64,000 bases of DNA from Pseudoalteromonas piscicida. GTDB taxonomy: Bacteria; Pseudomonadota; Gammaproteobacteria; Enterobacterales; Alteromonadaceae. Under the pieces are notes generated by a model. That model was given only the letters and a program-made list of their open reading frames with translations, was not told the DNA's origin and did not search any database. Shown one piece after another: positions 1-8,475 of this stretch; positions within the stretch are counted from its first letter, which is position 1, and each line of letters begins with the position of its first letter. Location of the stretch: assembly GCF_000238315.3 (NCBI RefSeq), contig NZ_CP011925.1:434001-498000 (forward strand), given 5' to 3'. A program made the position numbers and the translations under genes.

Positions 1-253
1 TCTCTTGCTGTTTGATTTCACTTAATTTTGATTCAGAAAATTCCGAGTTATCTAGCTCGTTTAGGCTTCCTTCGTCGATGATTTGGTAGATTTGTTTGGG
101 CAATGAGGCCGAGATCTCTTTAGCGAAGTAAGGCACGCCTTTGGTATAAAACTGATAACCACTAAATAAAACGACCACAACCGTGGCCGCTATAATCCAA
201 AGCCACTGCGTTTCTTTAGATTGCTTGATTCTGTTGTGTATCTTTGAGCTCAT
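1..253 (-). CDS. M48 family metalloprotease, N-terminal part (cut by window edge)
   Basis: The frame is open from an ATG at 251-253 to the window edge, about 84 codons. It starts MSSKIHNR and has one membrane helix at about residues 18-34, followed by a segment in the style LPKQIYQII...LD...SKL that is typical just after the N-terminal helix of membrane-tethered M48 zinc proteases. The catalytic HExxH lies outside the window, so the assignment rests on the N-terminal pattern. The start overlaps the end of the TM2 gene by 38 bases, which suggests translational coupling in one leftward operon. Confidence 0.6.
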   Translation of the reverse strand, partial: MSSKIHNRIKQSKETQWLWIIAATVVVVLFSGYQFYTKGVPYFAKEISASLPKQIYQIIDEGSLNELDNSEFSESKLSEIKQQE

Positions 254-602
254 CTAGTACTTCTCGCATTACATCGATGTTGTATTTTCTCACTATTTTT
301 TGGCTGTTAAATAACTGAGGTAGCTCAATTAAACACACTAAAATTAGCAGAACCCAGCCATAAAAGAGAATAAATACAAGCCCTAAGAGCATCAAGGTGA
401 GGTTAATTACACCTCGTGCTGTTTTACCCAGATAAAAGTGATGTAAACCTGCGGCAAAGAAGTAATTGAGTACGGCGTAAGTATCAGGATCTTTTACTAG
501 CTGTTCTTCTAGTTGGTAGTACTGCTTGCGCGCTTCAGGACTTAGCTGAGCAACTTGGTTCCTCAACGCTTCTTCTTGTTCTCTTAATGCTATTTCGTCC
601 AT
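216..602 (-). CDS. TM2 domain membrane protein
   Basis: This 128-residue protein has a charged, helical N-terminal segment (about residues 1-40) and then a TM2 domain of two membrane helices. The TM2 signature is visible as GLHHFYLGKTARG at about residues 52-64, between helix one and a very hydrophobic helix two (about 66-95). TM2 proteins are small inner-membrane proteins without a settled biochemical role. The gene lies in a leftward run DUF4177-yidD-TM2-M48 and overlaps the protease gene, so all four may concern membrane protein handling. That functional link is inference. Confidence 0.75.
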   Translation of the reverse strand: MDEIALREQEEALRNQVAQLSPEARKQYYQLEEQLVKDPDTYAVLNYFFAAGLHHFYLGKTARGVINLTLMLLGLVFILFYGWVLLILVCLIELPQLFNSQKIVRKYNIDVMREVLDELKDTQQNQAI

Positions 603-621
603 GCAAACTCCTAGGATTAGG

Positions 622-858
622 TTACGGTAGGGGGTCTGACTTTATTTCAATACAATCTGGGTCATTGCAGCGCTTGATACGGCAAAAGCCGATACGCACG
701 CCTTTAAAGAAGCCGTATTTTTCGATTGCTTGATAGGTATATTCAGAACATGACGGCGTAAAATTACAACTTATATTGAAGTGGGCTTTTGCTCCACCAT
801 TCGCTTGATAGCGGCGAATGGCAGACAGAGCAAAGCGTTTAAGCACGTTTACGACCAA
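622..858 (-). CDS. yidD: YidD-like membrane protein insertion efficiency factor
   Basis: This 78-residue protein carries the YidD core: CNFTPSCSEYTYQAIEKYG followed by KGVRIGFCRIKRC. Three cysteines fall where the family has them. YidD is a small peripheral inner-membrane protein that assists YidC/Sec-dependent insertion. The C-terminal tail differs from the classical form: it reads NDPDCIEIKSDPLP and lacks the Gly-Gly normally preceding the final D-P-[VL]-P. The neighbourhood also lacks rpmH, rnpA and yidC, so this is probably a second, unlinked YidD-type gene. Its start overlaps the end of the DUF4177 gene by 20 bases. Confidence 0.8.
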   Translation of the reverse strand: MVVNVLKRFALSAIRRYQANGGAKAHFNISCNFTPSCSEYTYQAIEKYGFFKGVRIGFCRIKRCNDPDCIEIKSDPLP

Positions 859-1063
859 GTGTTAAGATCACGGCTTCGCGGCTCCAAAACAGCATAAAAC
901 GTTTGTTTTCGATAACTTGGAAAACAAGCTGCCAGCCATCTTGCGCTTCCATATTTAAAGTTGCTTCAAGCTTTTTTAACGGTAATCCACTTGAGCCAAG
1001 TAATAGTGTGCCGCAGCCACCTTCAACTACATGGATAACTTTATATTCGTCGTATTGGGTCAT
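839..1063 (-). CDS. DUF4177 domain protein
   Basis: This 74-residue cytoplasmic protein shows the DUF4177 pattern: an N-terminal YDEYKVIHV strand, then LEATLNMEAQDGWQLVFQV, then a final strand pair FMLFWSREAVILTLGR. The family folds as a small alpha/beta unit and has no known activity. It is the first gene of the leftward run that continues into yidD, TM2 and the M48 protease. A 265-bp palindromic repeat begins 21 bases upstream of its start codon, so its promoter must lie in or beyond that repeat. Confidence 0.75.
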   Translation of the reverse strand: MTQYDEYKVIHVVEGGCGTLLLGSSGLPLKKLEATLNMEAQDGWQLVFQVIENKRFMLFWSREAVILTLGRKRA

Positions 1064-1083
1064 AATACATCCCTGATTTAATT

Positions 1084-1348
1084 AGGGCCTGTTGACCTTT
1101 CAAGTTTGTTTTTGCAGCAGTTTGATTGGTATTTATACAAGGCAGAGCCTGCGTAGCATAGTTATTCTATGTAAGTTAGGCGATAACACAGTAGAAATGC
1201 CAATCAAGCGCTGCCCTTTGGGTTCCCCTGAGTGCGCTTTGTTCATTGTTGCTCAACTTTTGCCTAGATTACTAGGCGACAAGTCGAGCGTCGCGATCAA
1301 AACACACTCAGGAGAACAAAAATCAAACAGCAAAGGTCAACAGGCCCT
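1084..1348. repeat. 265-bp MITE-like structured repeat, copy 1
   Basis: The ends form a perfect 17-bp terminal inverted repeat, AGGGCCTGTTGACCTTT and its complement. Inside are nested inverted repeats: GATTGGTATTT (1124-1134) with AAATGCCAATC (1195-1205); GCCT (1147-1150) with AGGC (1178-1181) around a CATAG/CTATG hairpin; and GCGAC (1276-1280) with GTCGC (1290-1294). A second 265-bp copy lies at 11436-11700. An open frame crosses the element but has no homology and no clear ribosome site, so I treat it as non-coding. It carries no transposase, so any mobility would depend on another element. Confidence 0.85.
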
Positions 1349-1438
1349 AGAGTAAGTGAGATTTTATTCTATAGGAGCCAAGTAATCGCGACAATAGCGA
1401 TTTCGTTGTTATTTTTTTAATTACAACAAAGTTTGATA

Positions 1439-2155
1439 TTACTCATAAATAAAGCAAGACGTTACCCCAAGTGACCACTCTACAACGGCTTCAGCATGAA
1501 GCTTGGTAGTGTCGTAAAGAGGAACTTGAGTATGCACTTGTTGAACGAGCAAACCTATTTCTGTGCAACCTAAAATTACCCCTTCAGCCCCTTGTTGATA
1601 GAGTGCATCGATGATGTCTAGATAAGTTTGCCTTGAGCTTGCGTTGACTTCACCGCAACATAATTCGTCATAAATTATGTCGTGAACCAAAGCTTGCTGG
1701 TCCCCATCAGGTGTTATGACCTCAATGCCGTGAAGGTCTTGCAATCGTGCTTTATAAAAGTCTTGCTGCATCGTAAACCTCGTACCTAATAGTGCGATGC
1801 GTTTTACGCCGTCGTCTTTAAGTCGCTTCGCGGTTGCGTCGGCAATATGCAGTACCGGTAATCCTGACGCTGCGCTAATTTCATCTGAAATTTTATGCAT
1901 GGTGTTGGTACAGATCACAATGGCATCTGAGCCTGCAAGCTTCAACGACGTAGCAGCGCCTGCCAAAATGGTGGTCATTTTCTGCCAATCACCAGCTGCT
2001 TGAAGCTCTGCAATTTCGGCAAAGTCGACGCTATACAAGCAAAGCTTAGCACTGTGTAGCCCGCCAAGCTTTGCTTTAACGGTTTGATTGATAAGCTGGT
2101 AGTAGTTTTGTGTTGACTCCCAACTCATACCGCCAATTAGCCCAAGTTGTTTCAT
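1439..2155 (-). CDS. Aspartate/glutamate racemase family protein (amino-acid racemase)
   Basis: This 238-residue cytoplasmic protein is a PLP-independent racemase of the Asp/Glu/hydantoin racemase superfamily. It opens with the family signature LGLIGGMSWEST. The two catalytic cysteines are both in place: C82 in the CTNTMHK motif and C197 in LGCTE. Length and motifs fit the YgeA-like branch, members of which interconvert L- and D-amino acids with broad specificity. The exact substrate cannot be read from sequence. It is transcribed leftward, with no tightly coupled neighbour. Confidence 0.85.
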   Translation of the reverse strand: MKQLGLIGGMSWESTQNYYQLINQTVKAKLGGLHSAKLCLYSVDFAEIAELQAAGDWQKMTTILAGAATSLKLAGSDAIVICTNTMHKISDEISAASGLPVLHIADATAKRLKDDGVKRIALLGTRFTMQQDFYKARLQDLHGIEVITPDGDQQALVHDIIYDELCCGEVNASSRQTYLDIIDALYQQGAEGVILGCTEIGLLVQQVHTQVPLYDTTKLHAEAVVEWSLGVTSCFIYE

Positions 2156-2218
2156 AGTGATTGCTCGTTATTTGCTGATAATAACGACAATAACGGATTT
2201 GGATCGAAACTTGAACCG

Positions 2219-3352
2219 TCAGCTTAAGGCGAGTTGACGGTTTTTCTTACTCTTGAGTTTTTTACGCTTTCTTTGCCACCATAAATATAACCCAGTAAAA
2301 CCAAGCAATACGGGGGCGAGTCCCATAATGCACCAAATTACTTTACTGGTAAGCCCTGCAAAGTGGCCAAAGTGAAGTTTTCTAAAACTGTCGATTACCC
2401 GGTCTACAGTAGACGCCGTTCGAATATCGTAGGCAAAGGTTTGTTTACCAGATTGCGCGTCAAAGCTAACCGTTGCTGCATAGTTACTAATGAACGGGTT
2501 GGCATCGGCAACGCTACCAAAAATGGTAATGTTGGTTTGCTCTGGCTCAAATGGAAATAGCCAGTAGGTTGGTTTAAGTCCGTTAACCGCACGATGGCTT
2601 TGGGTCATCATGGCATCAAAATCTAATGAGTGATTAAACATTGCGTGGCTGACAATATGGTGCTCATCTTCTTGGTGTTCAAAAGCCTCGTGATAATACT
2701 CCACTGCATTAAAGTAAACGCCAGTAATGCCGAGCGCGAGCAATACTGGCGCACTCCAAATGCCAATTACCTTATGTAGGTCGCTCATCATGACGAGCCG
2801 AGGAGCTTGTCGCCTAAAGCTAAAGAATCGCCGCCAAAAGCGCCGGTATATCACTAAGCCGGAAACACCAAGCAAGGTAAAAAGTATAGCCACAGCTAAA
2901 CCGATAACGACACCCATGTGTGGAAAGGTTTTACTCACATCATCGAGTAGTAAGGTGTAATGTAGGTGAAGAATAAAATCGGTAAAGTCGCTGTGAATAC
3001 CCACAGGCTCGCTTAGCATTTTGCCTGCGTACGGATCCAGATACGTTTTAAACCACGTGTCTGTGCCATGCTTTAATAAATAGACTCTATCAGCTTCGTA
3101 GCCGTCATCGAATATTTCCCAGCTACCAATTTCATAATTTGGATGGGTGTCTGCGACATAGTTAACGAGCGCATTCATGGGCTGACGTTGGACGTTTTGG
3201 TCCTGATAAGTCAATGTCGCTTGCTTTGGAAGTAATAGGCTATCTATCTCGAATTTAAACACCAACATGCTACCTGTGACTGACATAACGGCGAGCGGCA
3301 GTATCGCGATTAATGCCATTGCACTGTGCCATTTAAATAGTGTTTTACGCAT
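2219..3352 (-). CDS. PepSY-associated TM helix protein (iron-uptake associated)
   Basis: This is an inner-membrane protein of 377 residues from the ATG at 3350-3352. I chose that start because AAAGGA lies just upstream and the protein then begins MRKTLFKWHSAMALIAILPL, a typical first helix. The longer open frame to 3421 runs through a palindromic repeat and is unlikely to be translated. Four membrane helices and large periplasmic segments between them match PepSY_TM proteins, which often accompany siderophore receptors and are proposed to reduce or handle ferric siderophores in the periplasm. It follows the TonB receptor at 3504-5609 in the same direction. Confidence 0.85.
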   Translation of the reverse strand: MRKTLFKWHSAMALIAILPLAVMSVTGSMLVFKFEIDSLLLPKQATLTYQDQNVQRQPMNALVNYVADTHPNYEIGSWEIFDDGYEADRVYLLKHGTDTWFKTYLDPYAGKMLSEPVGIHSDFTDFILHLHYTLLLDDVSKTFPHMGVVIGLAVAILFTLLGVSGLVIYRRFWRRFFSFRRQAPRLVMMSDLHKVIGIWSAPVLLALGITGVYFNAVEYYHEAFEHQEDEHHIVSHAMFNHSLDFDAMMTQSHRAVNGLKPTYWLFPFEPEQTNITIFGSVADANPFISNYAATVSFDAQSGKQTFAYDIRTASTVDRVIDSFRKLHFGHFAGLTSKVIWCIMGLAPVLLGFTGLYLWWQRKRKKLKSKKNRQLALS

Positions 3353-3406
3353 TGTTTTCCTTTGAGTTAAAGCTAAATGAGAATGAATAAAGAGATGAAT
3401 TAATAA

Positions 3407-3450
3407 GGACACCCACCTCAATGCTTGCTGGAGCGTTAAGGTGGGTGTCC
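3407..3450. repeat. GGACACCCACCT palindrome between PepSY and TonB receptor genes
   Basis: GGACACCCACCT (3407-3418) and its exact complement AGGTGGGTGTCC (3439-3450) are separated by 20 bases. They can form a 12-bp stem between the siderophore receptor and the PepSY gene. The same 12-mer occurs twice more, as an inverted pair at 16837-16952, so this is a dispersed element rather than a local terminator. Confidence 0.7.
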
Positions 3451-3503
3451 GTTTAAATCATCCGTCCCTTTAAATCCTTTCGTAAGCTCTCTTAGGTGAG
3501 AGA

Positions 3504-5609
3504 CTAAAAACGATAGTGGAGACCAATATCGGCTTTGCGCTCAGCCCCCATCCAGCAGTTGCTTTCGTCATAGCATGCGCCAACGTATCGCTTGTCACTG
3601 AGGTTACTAATGCTAAAGGTGATCCTGGCTTGCTCGCTGAGTTCATAGTCAAAGGCGATGTCGAATAAGGTATAGGATGGCACGGTATCTGAGTTGTATT
3701 TACCAACATAACTCTCGCCAACATACCGAGCACCAACACTGACTTTAAGTGCACTCAACAGGCTTGGGTAATAGTTTAACCATAGCGAAGCAGTGTTATC
3801 TGCAACCCACACTAAGCGTTTCCCCACTAAATCGTGGTCTAATTCATTTTTAGTGACTTTCTGGTCCAGGTGCGTGGCATTGAACTGCACATCAACTTGT
3901 TCATTAACGGTGTGAGAAGCCTCAAGCTCAATACCTTTGGACTGGATTTCACCGGCTTGGGTTTTCGTGACAAAGTCTTTGCTGTTAATGATTTCGTTCT
4001 GCTTGGTGAGATCGAATAGCGCAAATGTTAGCTGTGTATCGCGAGATTGATATTTAACGCCAAGTTCCCATTGTTCTGCTTCAGTTGGCTTGAAGGCTTG
4101 TTGAGTTACGCTATCTTCTCCTGCAACGGGCTCAAATGACTGACTATAGCTCACGTAAGGTCGCCAACCAGAATCCAGCTGATAAAGTGCGGCAATTCTT
4201 CCGGTGAGTTGGGTGTCATCAATATTTGATTCCGTTTGCCACTCGGTGCCAGCGTAGTTTTTATCAGCAGTAACATCACTGGTGAAACTATCGTATCTAA
4301 GACCAGCCAAGAGGGTTAGCGCTGATATTGTCACTTCGTCTTGGATGTAAAACGCACGGTTACTTTGTTCAATATCGTGCGCTTCGGTATAGAAGTTAAG
4401 TGGCAAAGCGCTGACATCAAACGCTGCATAGTTGGGCGCTGCAAGATTAATACTTGGTGTGCCTGTCCCAAGTGTATCCCAATACCCTACGGTTGAGCTT
4501 AAGGTTTTGTATTCAAAACCCAAGAGCAAGTGATGTGATGAGTCGCCAACCGTAAAGTGAGTAGACAATTGGTTGTCTAAAACATAGCCATGTTGCGTTT
4601 CATCGGTTTTATATGCTGCACGGGCAAGTATGGTGTCGCTATCAGCAGTTAAGTTTTGGTTGTAGGTATTTTGCTGCAGGCCTTCTGCATCGGTGTAACG
4701 CCAGTTGGCAAATAAAGACCAATCGTCGGATAAATTATGCTCCAGCTTTAGCCCTGCCATTAGCGTTGTTCTATCAAAATTAGACCAATTGATATCGCCT
4801 GCAAATGCATCGGCATCTAGATAACCGTAACTTGCACGAGTGAGTGTACCAACACTATGTAAGGGGGTAGATGGTATGGTTTTGGGATCGTCTTGGTAAT
4901 AAAGCTGTGCAGTTAACGCCGTATCACGGTTTGGTTGCCAGCGCAGTGAAGGTGCAAATACAGTGCGTTCTTCTTCCGTTGTTTTTTGCTGGCCATCACT
5001 TGTTCTTGATAGCGCAATGGCGCGATAGCTTAATTCATCGGTGATCACACCTCCATGATCAACGCCGATTTCTTTGAGCGCTCTGCTACCGAGTCTTAGG
5101 CGAACCTGGGTTTGCTCAGTGCCATTGGCAAGCTTTGCGATTTGGTTAACCATTCCACCTGGCGGTGCTGAGCCATAAAGTGCTGACGCTGGACCTTTTA
5201 GCACCTCAATGGTTTCGGTGGCAAAGGCATCAACTTGAGGATATAAATTCCAAAGATTATTGGATTGCAGTTCTAGGCCATCGTAATAATTTCGATAAGA
5301 TTCAAAACCGCGAATAGTGTATTGGTCAAAAATGGTGACTGTGCTGCGGCTCTCTGGTGTGATACCAGAAACATAGCGCAACGCAGCATTGACCGAGTCA
5401 GCTTGGCGTAGCTGCAATGTGTCTTGATCTATATGAGAAATAGAAAAGGGCGCATTGATTGGTGCTAAAGACGACTTTGTTCCGGTACTTTTGTATTGGC
5501 TGCCCTGAACTTCTATTCTTTCTAACTCATCTTTTTGGCTTTCATTGGCGCTGGTGGTTTGAGAAAGCAGTGAGAGGCACACTGCAGCATAGAGCGTGTT
5601 AATTTTCAT
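3504..5609 (-). CDS. TonB-dependent siderophore receptor
   Basis: This 701-residue outer-membrane protein has a signal peptide (about residues 1-21, ending TTSA). A plug domain follows (about 45-165) with SRSTVTIFDQYTIRGF and VEVLKGPASALYGSAPPGG-type segments, then a 22-strand barrel ending in the phenylalanine of IGLHYRF. The C-terminal stretch SNLSDKRYVGACYDES...CW.GAER is characteristic of ferrichrome/ferrioxamine-type (FhuA/FoxA-like) receptors. It should import a ferric siderophore using TonB energy. A Fur box sits 19 bases before the start codon. An AraC regulator lies upstream and a PepSY protein downstream, so the three form a siderophore uptake unit. The exact ligand is not readable. 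Confidence 0.9.
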   Translation of the reverse strand: MKINTLYAAVCLSLLSQTTSANESQKDELERIEVQGSQYKSTGTKSSLAPINAPFSISHIDQDTLQLRQADSVNAALRYVSGITPESRSTVTIFDQYTIRGFESYRNYYDGLELQSNNLWNLYPQVDAFATETIEVLKGPASALYGSAPPGGMVNQIAKLANGTEQTQVRLRLGSRALKEIGVDHGGVITDELSYRAIALSRTSDGQQKTTEEERTVFAPSLRWQPNRDTALTAQLYYQDDPKTIPSTPLHSVGTLTRASYGYLDADAFAGDINWSNFDRTTLMAGLKLEHNLSDDWSLFANWRYTDAEGLQQNTYNQNLTADSDTILARAAYKTDETQHGYVLDNQLSTHFTVGDSSHHLLLGFEYKTLSSTVGYWDTLGTGTPSINLAAPNYAAFDVSALPLNFYTEAHDIEQSNRAFYIQDEVTISALTLLAGLRYDSFTSDVTADKNYAGTEWQTESNIDDTQLTGRIAALYQLDSGWRPYVSYSQSFEPVAGEDSVTQQAFKPTEAEQWELGVKYQSRDTQLTFALFDLTKQNEIINSKDFVTKTQAGEIQSKGIELEASHTVNEQVDVQFNATHLDQKVTKNELDHDLVGKRLVWVADNTASLWLNYYPSLLSALKVSVGARYVGESYVGKYNSDTVPSYTLFDIAFDYELSEQARITFSISNLSDKRYVGACYDESNCWMGAERKADIGLHYRF

Positions 5610-5627
5610 TGTTCTACTACTATGGAT

Positions 5628-5646
5628 AATGAGAGTGATTCTTATT
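5628..5646 (-). promoter_or_regulatory. Predicted Fur box upstream of siderophore receptor
   Basis: Read on the minus strand the 19-mer is AATAAGAATCACTCTCATT. It matches the palindromic Fur consensus AATGAGAATCATTCTCATT at 17 of 19 positions. It lies directly before the receptor gene, so iron-replete Fur would repress it. Confidence 0.7.
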
Positions 5647-5673
5647 ATATATATTTGTATGGTTCAGTTTTGT

Positions 5674-6516
5674 CTAAGAGTGCACTCGTTGTGAAATTTG
5701 CTTGGGTGAAAGAGAAAATAATTGCTTAAAACGGCGGCTGAAGTGCGCCTGATTTTTAAATCCGCTATCAATAGCAATTTGATTTAATGATGCAGAGCTA
5801 TTGAGTAACTCAAAATAAGCGTGAGTGAGTCTGGTGCGGATCAGGTATTCACTGGCACTCAGATCAGATGCGGCAAAGAGTTTGTGAATATAACGTTTTG
5901 ACCAGCCAGAATGCTCACATAGCATGTCGATACAAAATGCTTCATCACTTGCATGTGTAGAGATGAGCCGTTTTAACTCCGCCAGCGGCGACCTTGGTAA
6001 TTGGGTCGGCTGGCAAGCGCTTAGATGCAGTACAATTTCATCTTCAAGCCATTTTGCCGCTGTTAAATTTAGCGTTGTGGCGGTTAAGGCGCTTTTGAAT
6101 AATGTTGATAGACCAGAGGGAATTGTCAGCGCTTGTCCATGCAAAAGCCGCTTGCCGGTTCGAGATACGAGCCAATTGATTGGAAAGTTGAAGCTAACGG
6201 CGTGATATTGTGTCGGAAGGTGAAATACATGTTTTTGATTTGCTTCAAGATAGATTAACTGCGTTAGATCCGCACGCTGCAAGGATTGCTCAGTCAGCCA
6301 CCAACCATTTCCTTCAGAGATAAGGATCAAACTACCATAGTTTTCAGGCATCATCGCCGCAGTTTGCGCAGTGCGATGGTAAATAATACCATCGAGTTTT
6401 ACTTGCGAGATACTACTACAGATGAGCGGCACTTCGGTGTGTAGTTCACCGTCAGACACATGGTCATAAAACCCTTGATGTAATAATTGGCTGTAGAGAT
6501 CTAATACAATACTCAT
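5674..6516 (-). CDS. AraC-family regulator of siderophore uptake
   Basis: The protein has 280 residues from the ATG at 6514-6516. An alternative TTG nine bases upstream falls inside a terminator U-tract and is unlikely. The C-terminal AraC DNA-binding domain (about residues 180-280) has two helix-turn-helix units, with CEHSGWSKRYIHKLFAAS in the first and IAIDSGFKNQAHFSRRFKQ in the second. The N-terminal half resembles the sensing domains of siderophore-responsive AraC activators, though weakly. The gene is immediately upstream of, and collinear with, the siderophore receptor, so activation of that receptor by its ligand is the likely job. Confidence 0.8.
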   Translation of the reverse strand: MSIVLDLYSQLLHQGFYDHVSDGELHTEVPLICSSISQVKLDGIIYHRTAQTAAMMPENYGSLILISEGNGWWLTEQSLQRADLTQLIYLEANQKHVFHLPTQYHAVSFNFPINWLVSRTGKRLLHGQALTIPSGLSTLFKSALTATTLNLTAAKWLEDEIVLHLSACQPTQLPRSPLAELKRLISTHASDEAFCIDMLCEHSGWSKRYIHKLFAASDLSASEYLIRTRLTHAYFELLNSSASLNQIAIDSGFKNQAHFSRRFKQLFSLSPKQISQRVHS

Positions 6517-6518
6517 TA

Positions 6519-6549
6519 AAAACAAAAATGGCGGCTCAAACGAGCCACC
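6519..6549 (-). terminator. Rho-independent terminator after the S8 protease
   Basis: On the minus strand an 8-bp stem (GGTGGCTC/GAGCCGCC, one wobble pair, GTTT loop) is followed by the T-rich run TTTTTGTTTTT. It separates the protease gene from the AraC gene. Confidence 0.85.
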
Positions 6550-6609
6550 ACTGTACTTGTTTTTTCAATAAATCCCAAACGAAATGAGATTTATTTGTAA
6601 TAAAGCTAA

Positions 6610-8475
6610 TTAGTAGCTTGCAACAAGTGTTACACCTGAGAAGCTAGAGTAGCCACGTAACTTGATGTAATAGGTTGCACCTTGACCTGAACTTAAACTA
6701 CAAGATTCATTATTACCATTTAAGAACGGACGACAGTCATAGGTTGATGTCGTAGGTGCCGCACCTTTACGAACATACAAGTCTGCATCGCCAGAGCCGC
6801 CAGAGCTTGCAACTGTTAATGTTACATTTGCTGGAACATCAATGGTGTATTGCAACTCTTGGCCAGATGCACCAGCTAGACCACTTACTGGGATGCCATT
6901 TTCTAAGCAATTACTACCACAGCCACCTGGATCAGATGAGTAAGTACCTGTGAGGGTCGCATTTGCATACGCAGCGTAACCATTTAGCATCACATACCAA
7001 TCACCTGCAGTCGGATTGGTGAAATCGCATGATTCATTATTACCATCCAGATAGGGGCGGCAAGCGTAACTATTCAGCGTTGGTTGAGAGCCTTGCTGTA
7101 CATACAGGTCGGCATCGCCAGTACCACCAGCAAGTGAGAAGTTCAGTGCGCTAGCGCCTGCTGGAACAACCAGCTTATAGAAGGTTTGCTGACCAGATGC
7201 ACCAGATGCACTGACGCCTTGGCCATTAACTAGCTCTGTGATTGGATCTGGATCTGGGTCCGGATCAGTGCCATCAGCTAGTGTATAAAGTAGCTCGTTA
7301 GGTGAACCGCTTTGTGGGTTAGAGACTTTACCTTTTGATGAGCGTTGGCTCAGCAAGCTATCAATTTGTGACGGGCTTAGACTTGGGTTTTCATCCAAAT
7401 ATAGCGCAACAGCACCCGCAACGTGCGGTGCGGCCATCGAAGTACCGCTGATGGTATTGGTTGATGTATCTGAGTTATACCAAGCAGAAGTAATACTTGA
7501 ACCCGGTGCATAAATATCTAGACAGTTACCATAGTTTGAGAAACTAGAACGGGCATCGCTGCTTGTGGTTGAACCCACAGTGATTGCATTGGCTGCACGT
7601 GCTGGTGAGTAATTACAGGCATTGCTATTGTCATTACCCGCCGCAACAACAAAGCTAACGCCTGAGGCAACTGCGTTATTTACTGCGTCATCAACCGCTT
7701 GAGAAACGCCACCACCCAAACTCATGTTAGCAACAGATGGGCCTGATGCATTGTTTTTAACCCAATCGATACCAGAGATAACGCCTGAATATGAACCCGA
7801 GCCGTTACAACCCAATACTCTTACGCCAACGATATTGACGTTTTTCGCTACCCCATATTCACCGCCACCAATTGTGCCTGCAACATGGGTACCATGACCG
7901 TTACAGTCTGTTGCATCATTGTCATTATCAACAAAGTCATAACCATGTGATGCACGGTTACCAAATTCATTATGACTAATGCGAACACCCGTATCGATAA
8001 CATAGGCCGTTACACCAGTTCCATCAAAATCATAATGGTAGTTTGAGTTTAGCGGTAGATTACGTTGATCTACGCGATCTAGACCCCAAGTTGGACTAGC
8101 TTGGTCGCCGCTTGCTGTGATAGCTGGGGTCACTGTAACCACTTGGTCTTGTTCGATATAGTCAATATTTGGGTTATTAAGCAAACCTTTTAGTTGCTTT
8201 GCCGATGCATTAATCACCACACCGTTTAGCACGCCACCAAATTCTTTTGTTATGCTTACGTTATGTTTATTCTGTAACGCTTTAGCTTGCTTATTAGCGA
8301 AGGCTGCAACCGCTTTACTGTCTTTGACATTTAAAACAGAAGGTGTTGTGAACACCACAATATACTGATCATCGATTGCTTTGTTTGACTCTACGCTAAG
8401 TATTTTAGCGGCTTGTGCGTTGACTGAAGTCAAACCCGCTAATACTGCAAAACTAATAGCACTTAATTTACGCAT
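6610..8475 (-). CDS. Secreted subtilisin-like S8 protease with two PPC domains
   Basis: This 621-residue extracellular protease has four parts: a signal peptide (about 1-22), an inhibitor-I9 propeptide (about 38-115), a peptidase S8 domain (about 130-400) and two bacterial pre-peptidase C-terminal (PPC) domains (about 420-515 and 530-621). The catalytic triad is complete: D161 in AYVIDTGV, H194 in NGHGTHVAG and S346 in SGTSMAAPHVAG, with oxyanion asparagine N281. An acidic DPDPDPDP linker precedes the first PPC domain. Paired cysteines in the PPC domains suggest disulfides. It is monocistronic, with its own terminator. The likely role is degradation of environmental protein after type II secretion. 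Confidence 0.95.
   Translation of the reverse strand: MRKLSAISFAVLAGLTSVNAQAAKILSVESNKAIDDQYIVVFTTPSVLNVKDSKAVAAFANKQAKALQNKHNVSITKEFGGVLNGVVINASAKQLKGLLNNPNIDYIEQDQVVTVTPAITASGDQASPTWGLDRVDQRNLPLNSNYHYDFDGTGVTAYVIDTGVRISHNEFGNRASHGYDFVDNDNDATDCNGHGTHVAGTIGGGEYGVAKNVNIVGVRVLGCNGSGSYSGVISGIDWVKNNASGPSVANMSLGGGVSQAVDDAVNNAVASGVSFVVAAGNDNSNACNYSPARAANAITVGSTTSSDARSSFSNYGNCLDIYAPGSSITSAWYNSDTSTNTISGTSMAAPHVAGAVALYLDENPSLSPSQIDSLLSQRSSKGKVSNPQSGSPNELLYTLADGTDPDPDPDPITELVNGQGVSASGASGQQTFYKLVVPAGASALNFSLAGGTGDADLYVQQGSQPTLNSYACRPYLDGNNESCDFTNPTAGDWYVMLNGYAAYANATLTGTYSSDPGGCGSNCLENGIPVSGLAGASGQELQYTIDVPANVTLTVASSGGSGDADLYVRKGAAPTTSTYDCRPFLNGNNESCSLSSGQGATYYIKLRGYSSFSGVTLVASY

Noticed and set aside
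1092..1355. 87-residue open frame across the first 265-bp repeat
   Set aside because: It lies in a palindromic repeat, has no ribosome site or recognisable protein pattern, and the second copy of the repeat does not preserve it.
3353..3421. N-terminal extension of the PepSY protein
   Set aside because: The extra residues run through the GGACACCCACCT palindrome and lack a ribosome site; the ATG at 3352 has AAAGGA and begins the expected first helix.
3470..3754. 94-residue frame inside the siderophore receptor
   Set aside because: It overlaps the conserved C-terminal barrel of the receptor in another frame and shows no protein-like features.
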